64,000 nucleotides of DNA, taken from positions 386,001 to 450,000 of the forward strand of contig JAODUO010000651.1 of assembly GCA_025642075.2 (NCBI GenBank), given 5' to 3'. The position numbers and the translations under genes are program-made. The stretch's first letter is position 1, and every line of letters begins with the position of its first letter. A model generated the notes under the pieces. The model made no database searches, was not told the DNA's origin, and saw nothing but the letters and a program-made list of their open reading frames with translations. The DNA comes from Ridgeia piscesae (lineage: Eukaryota > Annelida > Polychaeta > Sabellida > Siboglinidae). Positions 1 through 10,470 of the stretch are shown one piece after another.

Positions 1-960
1 ACAAGACGACAAGAACATGCATTATCAACGGTTTTGCGAAACAGGTGACAGCGTGTGTTGACATCCAACCTGGGTAGATATCTATACCATTGCCAACATT
101 GCAAACGTCCCCAAATTGAGAGCTATCGTCGCGGCAAAGCACGATGACACTATATGAGGTGGAGATTTTTTCGCGATGACGTTGCAGTTTTTAGCCAGAT
201 CGAGTTTCACTCAACACTTCGAAGTTCATGAGTGGCACCGGCTACCAAAATGTGATGCCATTTTACACCAGACGTTGCAACTCCGATGACGCTCACTAAC
301 CCGATACACGACAAAAGGCATTCACATGGTTTAGAATGGCGGGCGGGGCACTGAGGCTAAAGGAAGCATCGGGCGCTAATTTCAAATGTCTATAGGCGTT
401 ATGTCATCCCTGAATCCTCCTGTGCATGGGACGTTTTGAGGTTACTGTCAATATATGGTGCAGTTGGAAATTTGTGACAAGCCGACCTCAAAGGACTTTG
501 CACACAATTGGTTCTTTAGACGTCTAGTGCACGACTTGCTACCACTGTGGGAGTCCCAGTGGACATCTTTAAAAGTGGCGCCGCCTTATGGATTCGACAA
601 ACTTGCGACGGTGGTGGTAGAAAACCGCGATGACGATATGTAGGCAGTATGCACAGTAGGCAGACCCGAGGTCAACTACATGAGTAGGACCGATGATTAT
701 ATGAGCGAAGCAATGCCGCTTTATCAACAATCATATATAGGGCAGATGCAATGACGGACCATGGGCACAGGTCCCCTTGAATTTGCCAGGGCGCGATAGC
801 TGCACTAGCCTGCATTTTGTGCCATCTCCCGAGGGATGCACTGCCATCTGACGCACCCCTCTCTGTGCGGAATTTCCGGAAGTTCCGGCTGCGAAAAAAT
901 CTTCAACAGCACCCGTCTTCCGATGATATATATACGCGTCGCAACATTGATAGTCTGTCT
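1..960. other. CpG-richer flank, no assigned gene
   Basis: This stretch has a higher GC and CpG content than most of the window. It contains one short open frame on the + strand (455-643, ending in a run of Asp codons before the stop) that reads like protein around FRRLVHDLLPLWESQW. No flanking splice sites or homology convince me. It may be an upstream flank of the gene proposed to begin near 1.6 kb, a fragment of another gene, or an old mobile element. Confidence 0.3.
455..643 (+). CDS. Short open frame of unknown nature
   Basis: A 62-codon frame from ATG to TAG. The middle of the translation (HNWFFRRLVHDLLPLWESQW) has the mix of aromatic, basic and acidic residues expected of a folded protein and lacks low-complexity runs. 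The frame has an in-frame TGA only 16 bases upstream of the ATG, so an exon would have to begin close to that ATG. I could not find a matching acceptor or donor. I do not recognise the product. It could be a small gene, an exon of a gene extending off the window, or a chance frame in CpG-rich DNA. No neighbour supports a role. Confidence 0.15.
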   Translation: MVQLEICDKPTSKDFAHNWFFRRLVHDLLPLWESQWTSLKVAPPYGFDKLATVVVENRDDDM

Positions 961-1075
961 ACATAATTATGTTGTACAACTACACAATAACAATGGGTAG
1001 TGTAAGTTTACATTATGCGAAAATTGAATGTAAAAAATGGTCTGGATCGTGTTGCATCGTTTCACTGGTAAAATG

Positions 1076-1135
1076 CGCCCAACATCTGCCGAGATAAATG
1101 GGGTGCATTTTGCCCCGTAGGGACGCTTTGCCCCA
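1076..1135. repeat. Short imperfect inverted repeat
   Basis: A block reading AAAATGCGCCC ... GGGGTGCATTTT, followed by two further GCCCC motifs. The two arms pair over about 11-12 bases with one mismatch or bulge, around a spacer of roughly 17 bases. This kind of structure often marks a small foldback or MITE remnant, but I see no second copy in the window. Confidence 0.3.
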
Positions 1136-1369
1136 CACCTTTCTAAATACGCGTTACAACAGAAATAATTAAATTACTAATATGTACCAATATAACACCA
1201 AAAGCATGTATAACCGCGCTTTCGTTTTGTTTTTACCACTAATTGAAGCTATCTGCAACGTGACCACAACATTAAACTCAACTGGAAACGTTGTTCTCTT
1301 TTATCCGTAAACGTAAATTCGTAGTGTCAAATATAACAGACGGTTACACTCCTTCTGATAGGATGAAGC

Positions 1370-1710
1370 TGTTTGTCAGCAGGCGGCGACACCATTACGC
1401 TACTAGTCAACCAATGGCAGCGCAGGAAATCGTAAACACTTCCAGCCGTGAACCATCGCGTGAACCATGGACGTCAAATGCAGTGTGTATGGCGAACTCA
1501 GGCGCATAAATTCGCCGTTACCCGGCAGGGGTATTGCTGAGCAGCTAGTCAGGGAATGGTTGTCATTTTAAACCACGCACTGGTTGCACTCTATTTGTAC
1601 TACAGGGACCGAACGAGGTTTGCGATCGCCGAAAAACCGGCAGCGCCAAATATTGGAAGTGACAGCGGCGGATTGGATTCGCAGATGGGCATCGCCGACG
1701 GCGTTCAGGT
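1370..1710 (+). promoter_or_regulatory. CpG-rich patch, possible 5' end of the gene
   Basis: Bases 1606-1708 contain 14 CpG dinucleotides, against a window that is otherwise strongly CpG-poor. The patch leads directly into a strong splice donor (CAG followed by gtaggc at 1709). A local CpG cluster ending in a donor is typical of a promoter plus first exon in animals whose genomes lose CpG by methylation. No TATA box at a suitable distance is obvious. The call is inference from composition and context. Confidence 0.4.
1556..1708 (+). CDS. Candidate first coding exon (exon A)
   Basis: An open frame runs from ATG 1556 to a strong donor at 1709 (CAG|gtaggc) and ends in phase 0. A second in-frame ATG at 1685 would give only eight codons (MGIADGVQ). 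The stretch 1606-1708 also has an upstream 'ctacag' that could act as an acceptor, so the true exon may start at 1606 or the upstream part may be 5' UTR. The translation after 1606 includes RFAIAEKPAAPNIGSDSGG, a plausible disordered N-terminus rich in Gly, Ala and Ser. CpG density is the highest in the window. The phase matches the next candidate exon at 6412. I do not recognise the protein. It could equally be a non-coding first exon. Confidence 0.4.
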
Positions 1711-2930
1711 AGGCACAATATGCGTCTTCGTGCGAACAATGTTATGTTTTTCAGGTCCACCAGGCGGTAATAAAACACTTCGACTACACTTATTGATAGT
1801 AAAGGGTTGCATATATTTTATCTTGTATCTTTACATATGTTTTCGTCTTCATTAAATTAGCATCAAGGTAATAGTATACATATTCAATAGAAAAATCTTC
1901 GAATCTGAGCTGCTCCTCGCGTCTCTAGATTCGGCTTTAGCGTCTTTTAACTCTTTACCTTCGATGCCGTAATCCAAACTGTTGAACAGGATGATTAAAG
2001 AAGTGATTAAAATATCAGATTTCCAGTAGCACAGTTGGACATTTGCCTGTACACAATGTAGGTAACCGCTTAAATGAATGGCAGTTTGATTACACAAATT
2101 ATACTTTAATTTTATTATGAATTTAGAATTATGACATATGACACGTTATAGTGATGTGTCATTGATTGTCATGTTATGAACGATATTGATGATTTATTGA
2201 TAATAGGCCATGATGAGCTGCGCCTGTCTTGGACTTAGTCTTAGACTTCTTAGTTTTACACTTAGTTAATTAGTGCTAGCTTAGCCTTAGCCTGAGGCAG
2301 AGCCAGACTGGCATGTATAGATCCCAGGCTAACAATTGTTAAGTTCAGTGATAACACAGAGGATGATGGACAGAGCTGTCGGCTAATACTTTATTATTAT
2401 ACAGACATCATAGTTTAATTAATTTGATGGATCCAACATTGTAGGCAGCTGTATGGTTATTGCTAAGACGACTCGTGTCGATTTGAGGTGATCTGTAGAT
2501 GACTATGTCTATGAAGGCGTATTTACGATTATTTTGGGACAAAGGTTTGTTGTGAATGTGAGGTCAAAGTTTCTTCGTCAGATAACCCATTTGCATTGTC
2601 TACATTGGGTGTGCTGGTTGGCAGCTCTGTTTAGTTAATCACTACATATCTGGGGCAGCTACTTGAATAAACTATGATTGACTGCAGTCGTTTATCATGA
2701 CCAGTGTACCATTAGGAGATCCCATGATTGTATCAAGGATTCCTAGCTGCATGACATCAGAGAGCACAGCGGGAATTCACTTGTCGTGACTGCATCACTG
2801 TCAAAGAAAAATAGAAGCGGCATAAATATGTTAAGTGCACACTGAACATGAACCAACTTACTAAGTTTTTTTTCCTCACTTTTAACAATCATTATGAGAT
2901 TTCTATAATAGCAGCTCATGTTTCTATGCA
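1709..2930. other. Intron-like AT-rich DNA, nothing recognised
   Basis: AT-rich sequence with scattered stops in all frames. I see no convincing exon, RNA gene or repeat in it. It would be the first part of the intron between exons A and B if the gene model is right. Confidence 0.4.
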
Positions 2931-3238
2931 AGATAACAGTTTTACCAGTCAGAAATATCCCAGAAGATATGTATGCATGTGTATCAATCATATTATTATT
3001 ATTTAGAAAAAATTATAAAGCACCATGTATCTGGGTTAAGAACCTGCTCGAAGGCACTAAATGAGTGTAGAGTGAATAATATTAATATATTTATATATCT
3101 CGCTCCCCATATATCTACCCATCCATTACCTGCCCTGGCTGCGCATTCAAATGTTTACTTGTCCAAAGCAAACTCTACCTGTCCAAGACAAACTCTGCCT
3201 GTCCAAAACACGGGTTGACAGATATTTAGATAAAGCTA
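2931..3238 (+). mobile_element. Element M, copy 1 (diverged MITE-like repeat)
   Basis: The most diverged of six copies of a small element. It starts with CTATGCAAGATAACAGTTTT followed by ACCAGTCA, matching the GCTTTATGCAGGATAA...GCCAGTCA start of the better copies. It carries the internal series of 'acctgtcca' motifs (3170-3215) and ends with CGGGTTGACAGATATTTAGA then TAAAGCT, the degraded 3' terminus. It has no coding capacity. Confidence 0.5.
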
Positions 3239-4680
3239 TATTTCTATGTACATGTTTCAGCTCTAACAACATAAATGAGATTTCTATAATTGCTGTTGCA
3301 AGGAGACAAAGTACCTAAATTGTCCGAATTAACTTGTATCCAAGGCCGACATTCTGGCGTGCTAACCATTATGCCACTGGCCGGGAAGAGTACTGTACTT
3401 ATGAAAATTGCTTCTAACTGTTGCCAACGTTCTGCCATTGATGCGGTGCCATAACAGAACTAATGCATTCAGACTACAAGAGACATGTATCCTAAAGCGG
3501 CGAGTCAACACTGAAGCCCGGCACAAAGTCATGGTAATTATCATGCACAGTTACACATACCAGAGCATGGAGACATCAATTGATTCTTATGCTAGCTAGT
3601 AGCTATACAAATCCAGTTGCTGTTTCTTCTTAGCTGTCTGCCCGGATCAGGTAAACAAAGTGTTGTTTATCAGCAGACACCAGTAAACACTCAAGGCTGA
3701 CAAAACAATCTTACAACAACTAGCCTTGCCCTTGGCCCCAGCATGTACCAACTGACTAAGAATCTTTAGATTGAAACAAGTGACAAAATGGCATACATTA
3801 TAATAATAATGCACATAAAATACAACATCTTGGTTTTTAAAGATTGTTATCTATATAGCTTTGTATTGTCGTAGACAAACCTATTTGTCCATAAACTAGT
3901 TTCTGAACTTAGGTTGCAACCTAAGCACATCAACATGGTCCACATATTGTGTCTTTGTGGTATAATGGATTACCACGGTAGAACAGGTGCATGAGATAAC
4001 ATTTTGTTATTTTCAATAAAGCTAGCTCATTATGTCTACTCTAGTGTATCTAATAAACTTCCTGGTATGCTTATTTGTTATTGCATAATGCCACACATTT
4101 TTTGATCACTGTAATTATAAATTTATCTTTCTCCAGTAATTCACTGGAATGCAGCAACAGTGATGATATTAAAGTTTGCTTGAATGCATTTGGCTTTTCA
4201 ATTTCTGAAGCAAACAGAACGAATACTTAAAATCATCTATTAACACCGGGTACAGAGTCATTTAGTGCAGCACACATAGTAAAGGTGAGAAATGTATATA
4301 TCTCATTCCGTACACTGAGTGGAATGCTGTACCTGGAATGTAAGTGAAGGTGTAAACATAACAGGCAATGTTCCCGCGGTGCCATGTCTGATGTGAACCC
4401 ACCCACGTTGGCACAAACTATTGGGGTTCACTGACATATCTCCTCCGAAATACCTGTTTGCACATACACACAACCAACGTGTTCACTTCCGCTTACAATA
4501 CACAGACGTCCACGCTACTCAATACCATATAACCATTTATGCTGGAGGGAATTATGGAAAATTAACATATGAGGATACATTCATGGGGTATTCTAATCCT
4601 GCATGGTATCCACGATGCCAGCTGGTTCTTGTGTCAGACATGTAGGAGTCATTAATCTGACCCTATATAATCTCCCTTAC
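3239..4680. other. Intron-like DNA, nothing recognised
   Basis: AT-rich sequence without a recognisable gene, RNA or long tandem repeat. Short open frames here lack splice sites and protein-like composition. Confidence 0.35.
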
Positions 4681-5000
4681 AGGTGCGCTGTTAATCTGTT
4701 GACCGGTATTCGTCTGATACCGCTTTGGGTGTGAGTGCTCGTGAAGGTGCCAGCTGTCCCGCATTATGTGTCGTTCAGCCGGTCGGCAATGTTATGTAAA
4801 CGGCTCCACCTGTCATCACTCGCATACGCCTCGCTCTAGTGCATCACTTTCAACGCTGTTTTTTCCCTGGTGTTTGTTCCTGCTAGCCAAAAACGTGACA
4901 CCAATGCCGCTACTTCTACAACCTAATTACTCTACGTCTAATTGAAAGAGGCGGGCGAAAAAATGCTCTCGCAGTTTTTATTGGAACACTAGCCCCCCTC
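4680..5000 (+). promoter_or_regulatory. Second CpG-enriched patch, possible regulatory region
   Basis: About 320 bases with clearly more CpG than the surroundings. Near its end is GAGGCGGGCGAAAAA (around 4949-4963), whose complement resembles an E2F-type TTTCGCCCGCC site. It lies just upstream of a protein-like open segment at 5166-5330. It could be an alternative promoter of the proposed gene. This is inference from base composition only. Confidence 0.25.
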
Positions 5001-5165
5001 GGGTGTTTGTAAGTATGCATCTGTTGTGGCTAGCTTTGTGTGTGGTTTGTTTGTATGGGTGCCCGGGAAAGTGGGGGAAATGCTATAAATGCATTGTGTG
5101 CATATGAAAATTGGAACTCGTTAAAACTTGGCTATAATTGATATCTCTCACTTGTCAGCCATATC

Positions 5166-5327
5166 ATGGGGTCGTTTTACAGAGAAATATTAAATTGGTG
5201 TATCACATCTAGGGCAAATCAATCTTTGTGTATCTCAGGGAACCGGACAAAGAGATCTTGTGAAGAAGAAGCTAGTGAACCTGACATCAAAAAACTATCC
5301 TTAGTTAGACAATTTATTGGCAATGTA
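5166..5327 (+). CDS. Possible alternative exon, charged protein segment
   Basis: From ATG 5166 the frame stays open for 61 codons. The part after an internal 'ctcag' acceptor-like site at 5239 reads NRTKRSCEEEASEPDIKKLS, an acidic/basic segment resembling a nuclear-protein linker. A weak donor (GGCAAT|gtaaaa) follows at 5328 and would end the exon in phase 0, which fits the candidate exon at 6412. The donor is poor. As an initial exon from ATG 5166 it could serve as an alternative first exon downstream of the CpG patch at 4.7-5.0 kb. Not recognised. It could also be a chance frame. Confidence 0.2.
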
Positions 5328-5821
5328 AAATCCATAATATTTGTCTTGTAAATCAAATGCAGGGTAGTGTATATAAAATAATTTATGATTTATATGCACT
5401 AGCCAATGTATATGATCAACACACATAATGCCACTCGTGTACTTTAAGGTGCTCCAAATTCTAACGTTAGTATTTCTCTGCGGCGGTGTCCTCAGTGTAA
5501 CCGATACTAAAATGTTTGACATTTCTGGGCATGAAAGCTGACCCTTGATTAATAATAGCCACACCAGATCAAGTAATGAGGATCAGACTTGTGATGTCGC
5601 TAAGTTGTAAGTATAGAGTACTATTGACATTCAGCACACAACAACAATGCTGACGTCCTTGAGTGTACACGACTGATCTTACCTGTTCTTCAGTATTACG
5701 CAATCGTCTTGTCACCCTTAGTTGATATTAAGGCTAAGTACTGCATATATACATTGGGTAATATATTCATAGTATTTAAATAGTGAAAATGATAACTGAG
5801 CTCGGATTCTGAAGTTAGTGG

Positions 5822-5831
5822 ATATATATAT

Positions 5832-5862
<31 letters not shown>

Positions 5863-5863
5863 T
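5822..5863. repeat. (TA)n microsatellite
   Basis: Two TA runs broken by one A insertion. Simple AT-rich repeat, no other content. Confidence 0.9.
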
Positions 5864-5940
5864 ATGTTTATTTTATATAACAGTCTCGCTCATGATTTTA
5901 CTCCTCTGGGTGTATTTGCATGATTTACTCATAACATTTT

Positions 5941-5970
5941 ACACATAAACCTTAAATAAGGTTTATGTGT
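5941..5970. repeat. Perfect 30-bp palindrome
   Basis: ACACATAAACCTTA, two A bases, then TAAGGTTTATGTGT: two exact 14-base inverted arms with a two-base centre. The single strand would form a stable hairpin and the duplex could bind a dimeric protein symmetrically. No second copy was seen. Confidence 0.85.
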
Positions 5971-6086
5971 AACATTTTGAATATTAAAAACTCTTTCAAC
6001 AACACATAATATATTGAACATGTTTCGGGGGTCTTTGTTATTTTTGGTCAACTGTATGCAATATGTTGGTGTTGTATATCTGTTCA

Positions 6087-6183
6087 GGGGATAAATGTGT
6101 GTGGCTGTATATATGCGTGTGTATGTGTGCATATGTGTGTGTGCATGTGTGCATGCATGTGTGTGTGGGTGCATGCTTGCATG
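6087..6183. repeat. TG/TGCA-rich low-complexity block
   Basis: Degenerate GTGTGTGCATG units. The long frames on both strands here are products of the repeat and not genes. Confidence 0.7.
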
Positions 6184-6411
6184 AATGCACGACCATGCAT
6201 ATATCTAGTTTGTATGTGCGTAACTTCTCTAAAATCAATCACTGTCATGTAAAAATTTATAACTTGATCTATCTTTTCTACATTGTTATCTCAGCCAAAT
6301 AAAATCATTCATCTTCTTCAACTACAGTTATTTATCTTTTTGTGACTGTGGCTGGGAGTTCAGCGGACCTGAGTAACTGTTCTACCCGAGTAATGTCAAG
6401 GTGATATGCAG

Positions 6412-6552
6412 TATCTGGTAGCGCTTGGCAGGGCAAATGACAGCATAGCAAGACTTTCCATTAATGAATTGTGCACAGCATGTAATCTCTCCCAGCATTC
6501 GCTCCATTCAACTGTGCAACATATTGTGCTGGAGCAATCAATACTTTCTCAC
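6412..6552 (+). CDS. Candidate coding exon B
   Basis: A 47-codon segment open in phase 0. It is bounded on the right by an excellent donor (CTCAC|gtaagc at 6553) and on the left by 'atgcag' at 6411, an acceptor with a weak pyrimidine tract. An in-frame TAA at 6391 means the exon must begin within the next 20 bases. The translation contains RANDSIARLSINELCTAC and STVQHIVLEQSIL: helix-forming, with two Cys three apart, and no low complexity. It starts and ends in phase 0, consistent with exon A (phase 0 end) and exon C (phase 0 start). Protein family not recognised. The weak acceptor is the main doubt. Confidence 0.4.
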
Positions 6553-6599
6553 GTAAGCCATTTGCTTTGTGAAGCAAACTGGATTAAATTCTTCGAATA

Positions 6600-7198
6600 A
6601 TAGTCAACAGTCGAACAGCAAAGTGATAAAATATTAACTGAGGATCATCAATTACTTAACAACAGTTGAGGCAAATATTAATGTCAAATGGCTATTTTCA
6701 TAGTAAAATTGCTTGATTATTGTTACAGTAATATTATAATATCACTGAAATCTGGTCCCCATTGAGGGTATGTTTATGGCCAGATCATTGCTACAGACAA
6801 TGGACAAAGCAAATTAGTCATTTCAGACAAAACAGTTAGTATTGACAGTTTTTATGGTGTCGGTTAGGGCAGGTTTAAATTCAGTTGCTGTTACTTATAA
6901 CAGTAACATTTTCTGCACAGTATTTCTTGAATTTGAAATTTTTACAGCAAAAAAGTTTTTCTATCTGTGAAGTATGTCCATCCTAGTTAAGTCTCAGTAG
7001 AAATCTCCACCTGCACCTGTTTGAGCTTATATTTGGTTCTCCAACTGCCCCCATCTTGAGCAACACACCCCCAGCACACTTAGCTAATGCCAGTAAACCA
7101 CCAATTGCACAAGAAACTTACAGTTTGGGGAGTGTTTCTTTTATGTGAGGTTTCTTAGTAAATCGGTGAGACCTGTGCAAAATCCAGGAAGGTGGTTG
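6600..7198. other. Intron-like DNA, nothing recognised
   Basis: AT-rich DNA between exon B and element M copy 2. No exon or repeat supported. Confidence 0.35.
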
Positions 7199-7456
7199 GC
7201 TGGCAGGATCCCATATTTGCCAGTCCAAAATTTTGCGGTATACACATGCATGATAATTGACATACATACAAGCCAGTCAAGATGTTTATTGTTACCCAAA
7301 ATAAACACATGTGTGACATCCATTTTCAAATGCAATTGACGATATACATGTTTTCCAAAAACCTTTTAATTGTTTACCTGTCCTGTGAAATTCCCACCTG
7401 CCCATAGCATATTTTACCCATCCAAACAAGGGGTGAATGGATCTTTAGATAAAGCA
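7199..7456 (+). mobile_element. Element M, copy 2 (MITE-like)
   Basis: Diverged copy of the element best seen at 41.5 kb and 57.3 kb. Landmarks in order: GCAGGATCCCATATTTGCCA, then AACACATGTGTGACATCCAT, the 'tttccaaaaacc' block, 'tttacctgtcc', 'ttttacccatccaaa', and the terminal GGGTGAATGGATCTTTAGA with TAAAGC. It carries no coding capacity. Orientation is the same as copies 1, 4 and 6. Confidence 0.6.
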
Positions 7457-8329
7457 TTTATTAAACATAAGTTAACTGTAAAGATAAAACCTCCAACTGC
7501 ACAAAAAGTCTAAGATTTTGGGAGATTTTCCGGGAGAGTGGAGGTTTCACAGCAGATTGGTGCTAAAAACTCGCACAAAATTCAGGATTTTTGGCAGACT
7601 TGTATAAGATTTCGAAGCTGGTGCACGTAGTTGTGAACCTTGGCCTACTGGTGACAGGTCAAATGCAGACCTACATGGTGACAGGGGCGGGTCTCTCCTG
7701 TCTCCACACACAATGGGTGGTTGGGTGTATGAGACGTCAGGCTAATACATCTTCATTCTGGTGACTTTGTGTATGTTGGGTGGAGTCGTGTCCCTCACTC
7801 ACTCTCAGCTGTCACTTAATTGTCACTTGTGACAGCTGGATGGGGTGTAGCAAGGGTGGGGGTCCTGGCTATCACATATTCATTATCATAGTGCTTGTAT
7901 TTGTTAAAGTGCATCGGGGTCTTGTGTTTAGAGCACAGGACTGTTGATAGGGTGAGATGTCGTGGGCCCAGATTTGACCGGGCCCAGAATTGGCGCAGAA
8001 TTGGCACCCATGTGACTCCAAATATGTTATGAAATATTGTTATGCACAACATCCAGATTTTGCACATTAATATATTTTGAAACACTTTGTTTTGTTTTTG
8101 TTGAAGCAGTAAACTCATTAGTTAATCGAATATTATTCTGACCTGTCAATAAACATGCGGTAAGCATCTGTGGTAATAGCCTTGTCCCATTGCAGATGCG
8201 TCATTGTATGTATTTACTTTTAATCTAATTGTGCTTCGTCAAGTGATTACTTATATAGCCTGTGGGTGGCAAACATGTATTTGTCCTACCGTCTACTTCA
8301 TACTTGTCGTCCCTGGTCGCCTTTTTAAA

Positions 8330-8465
8330 CTGCACAGGACAGCGGGCCACGATTTGGAGTTGAATCTCGGCCTGGTCGAAACTGGGCTCAGCATCATTTG
8401 AGTCCACCTTTCCTTGTTGGGAAACTTGGGAGGTTTCATTCACCTCAACTGTTCTCATGCAGTGC
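8330..8465 (+). mobile_element. Possible tRNA-like SINE fragment
   Basis: Contains a B-box-like GAGTTGAATCTC at about 8358-8369 and, further on, GGTTTCATTCACCTCA at about 8432-8447. The second motif resembles the body of the clearer SINE-like unit at 15.6 kb (CAATTTCATTCACCTCA). The A box is not clear. Low-confidence related fragment. Confidence 0.3.
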
Positions 8466-8612
8466 TCTGTTCATATGGGTTAGAGACAATGGCACTGACA
8501 GAAACATCAACAGAAGACACAGATTTGAGAAAGCAGCTGGGAAAGAGGAATTGTAGGAGTGAGGAAAATTGAAGAATGGAGGAATTGAGGATGGAAGATG
8601 GAGCAAGGCATG

Positions 8613-8830
8613 TCTTAAGAAGAAGCTGGTGAGATGTTGACTTAAGTGGTCTGGGCATATGGTGAGTGTAGGGTAAAAATTAGGAGGAGGGGAAGGCCGA
8701 GACTGTGTGAGGAGAGATTCGGAAGGAGTGTGAGAGGAATGAGGAAAGAGATGGAGGGAGTGGAGATGATAGGTAGAGAAAATAGGGCAAGATACGTGGG
8801 AAAAGAAGGGAAGAGAACACTGAAATGAAG
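8613..8830 (+). mobile_element. Decayed LINE fragment (reverse transcriptase C-terminal tail)
   Basis: Read on the + strand with one in-frame stop, the sequence gives KKKLVRC, stop, LKWSGHMVSVG and, slightly downstream in the same register, KIRRRGRPRL. This is the signature 'LVRxRLKWxGHVxRMG ... RRRGRPRLRW' tail that follows the reverse transcriptase domain in many invertebrate non-LTR retrotransposons (Jockey/RTE/CR1-like). Stops and lost spacing show it is dead. It abuts an interspersed repeat in the opposite orientation at about 8960. Clade not resolved. Confidence 0.5.
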
Positions 8831-8959
8831 GAACAGAACCACAGCCAGCCTCATCCTTGATGACAGGGAAAGAGGAGGATAGCAACACCTTGCCTCTGTC
8901 TGAATTGTTTCCTGGCTGGACAGGCTGGAGGTGCTGACTCCCTGTAGGAGATGTACAGT

Positions 8960-9262
8960 GTGTAAGAGTGTCTAGATTGATTGTAGAGCGCAGTGGCTCG
9001 GGTAGAGCTGTGCTGCCATGTGAAACCTTGGGCAAGTTTTTTCACTCTACATTGCTTAAGTTCTCTCAGCTGTATGAATGAGTACCTGGCTATAGACAGT
9101 GATGGATATTTCAGCATTAATTGCAGCATGCTGGTGGATGCTTCCCAGAGAAGCCGAGATGGTGTTTGATTGAACAGGTCTGTCAGGGAAGTAAAGTGTA
9201 AAGTGCTCTGAGCACTCCCGAGGACTGGATACTGTGCTGTATACAAACTTACTTTGTTTTTA
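8960..9262 (-). mobile_element. Interspersed repeat R, copy 1
   Basis: On the minus strand it begins GTAAGTTTGTATACAGCACA, continues GTGCTCAGAGCACTTTACAC and TTACTTCCCTGACAGACC, and later 'aagcaatgtagagtg' and CTTGCCCAAGGTTTCACA. The first 150 bases closely match 43930-44075 on the + strand. The 'CTTGCCCAAGG' block is common in invertebrate short interspersed repeats. No protein is encoded; the open frame in this region is a shadow. Confidence 0.6.
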
Positions 9263-9782
9263 GATAGATAGATGTAAATGTTAGCCCTGCTCTCCTACCT
9301 GGAGCAGCAAACTAAAGCAGCAGTTAGCATCGTTGTATGTCTAGGGAATTCCTATCACTCTGTTTGTCAACTGAACAATGAAATAACTAAATAATAATAC
9401 ACTGTCAATTGGTATCAGAGGCCAACAGTTGACAGTTGGCTGTCACACTGGGGCACATGTTTATGGCAGCGAGGTTGTGAGGTGTTTACTAAATTATAAA
9501 GTCATCAACCATACAAATTCAGGTGTATGAAGTTGTTGCCTTTGTGACAGCTGCTTCACCTTTGAGTGTCCCACAGTGTGTCCCTGCAGCCACGGAATCA
9601 CTGAAGCGCGTCCATTGCTCCTAGGGGGACAAGTAGGGAAATTCAGTCCAGGGGCCACGTTTTTTTAAGTTTCAGTCTTGTTATCCAGATTGTGTTTTTA
9701 AGTACGGTTTTATTCTTTAAATTGTTTCAACTTGTTATGATTGCTCTGCACAGTTCTTAATTTTGTGTCATACATTATATAA

Positions 9783-9787
<5 letters not shown>

Positions 9788-9848
<61 letters not shown>
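9788..9848. repeat. (TA)n microsatellite, about 30 units
   Basis: Pure TA run of about 60 bases. Confidence 0.95.
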
Positions 9849-9849
<1 letters not shown>

Positions 9850-10408
9850 CACTGATTTAGTCCACCCCTTTGGCTCAAATGGACTGCACCATGATTCACT
9901 AAGATATGTCATAATGCAGTATACACATCACATGTAAGAGTTAGGAGGGCATATTAGGCTCTGGCAATTATGCAATCACTGCCATAAATATTGTTATGCA
10001 AGCAGCAAAGAAAGAGTTTTATTAATAATTCATTTAGCTGAATTGAAGTACCAGGGGGTATGCTAATTAATTATGATACATTATGATATGCTAATTATTC
10101 CATTGGCGATCACATGACTTGAGGCAGTGTGCTGCACCACATTATGATTAAGTGCAAAATAAACAAATTTACTGGTTTATTTTTGAAATGATAAAATAAC
10201 TGAAATGAGGCGTTTTGCTCAATGTCTGTCATATATCCATAATCCACCAGTACACAACGGTCTAGCTTTTGGTGTATCCAAGTAATCTATTGGACTAAGT
10301 TAAACAGAAAATCTTGTTTTGTTGACATGATACAGAGCACATGATCTACCATGCTGATTTTCTTGAAAACAGAACTGTAGCATTTGCCGTCATAGATCTA
10401 TCTATCCC
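9849..10408. other. Intron-like DNA, nothing recognised
   Basis: AT-rich sequence with no gene, RNA or repeat I can support. Confidence 0.35.
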
Positions 10409-10470
10409 TTAGATAGATAGGTTGGACTCTCGATAAGTCAAAGGGCAGTCTTGTGAAATCTTGTTAAATA
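10409..10470 (+). mobile_element. LINE 3' terminus, copy of family L (truncated)
   Basis: TTAGATAGATAGGTTGGACT and CTCGATAAG match, in the opposite orientation, the end of the LINE at 21.2 kb. Translation gives IGWTLDK ... GSLVKSC and a stop, the conserved C-terminal peptide of that family, with a roughly 45-base deletion inside it. It ends in 'gtgaaatcttgttaaat', the family tail. Only the last 60 bases of the element remain. Confidence 0.65.

Noticed and set aside
8445..9035. A 196-codon minus-strand frame
   Set aside because: It crosses the antisense of a LINE tail and then repeat R; its composition follows the purine-rich + strand.
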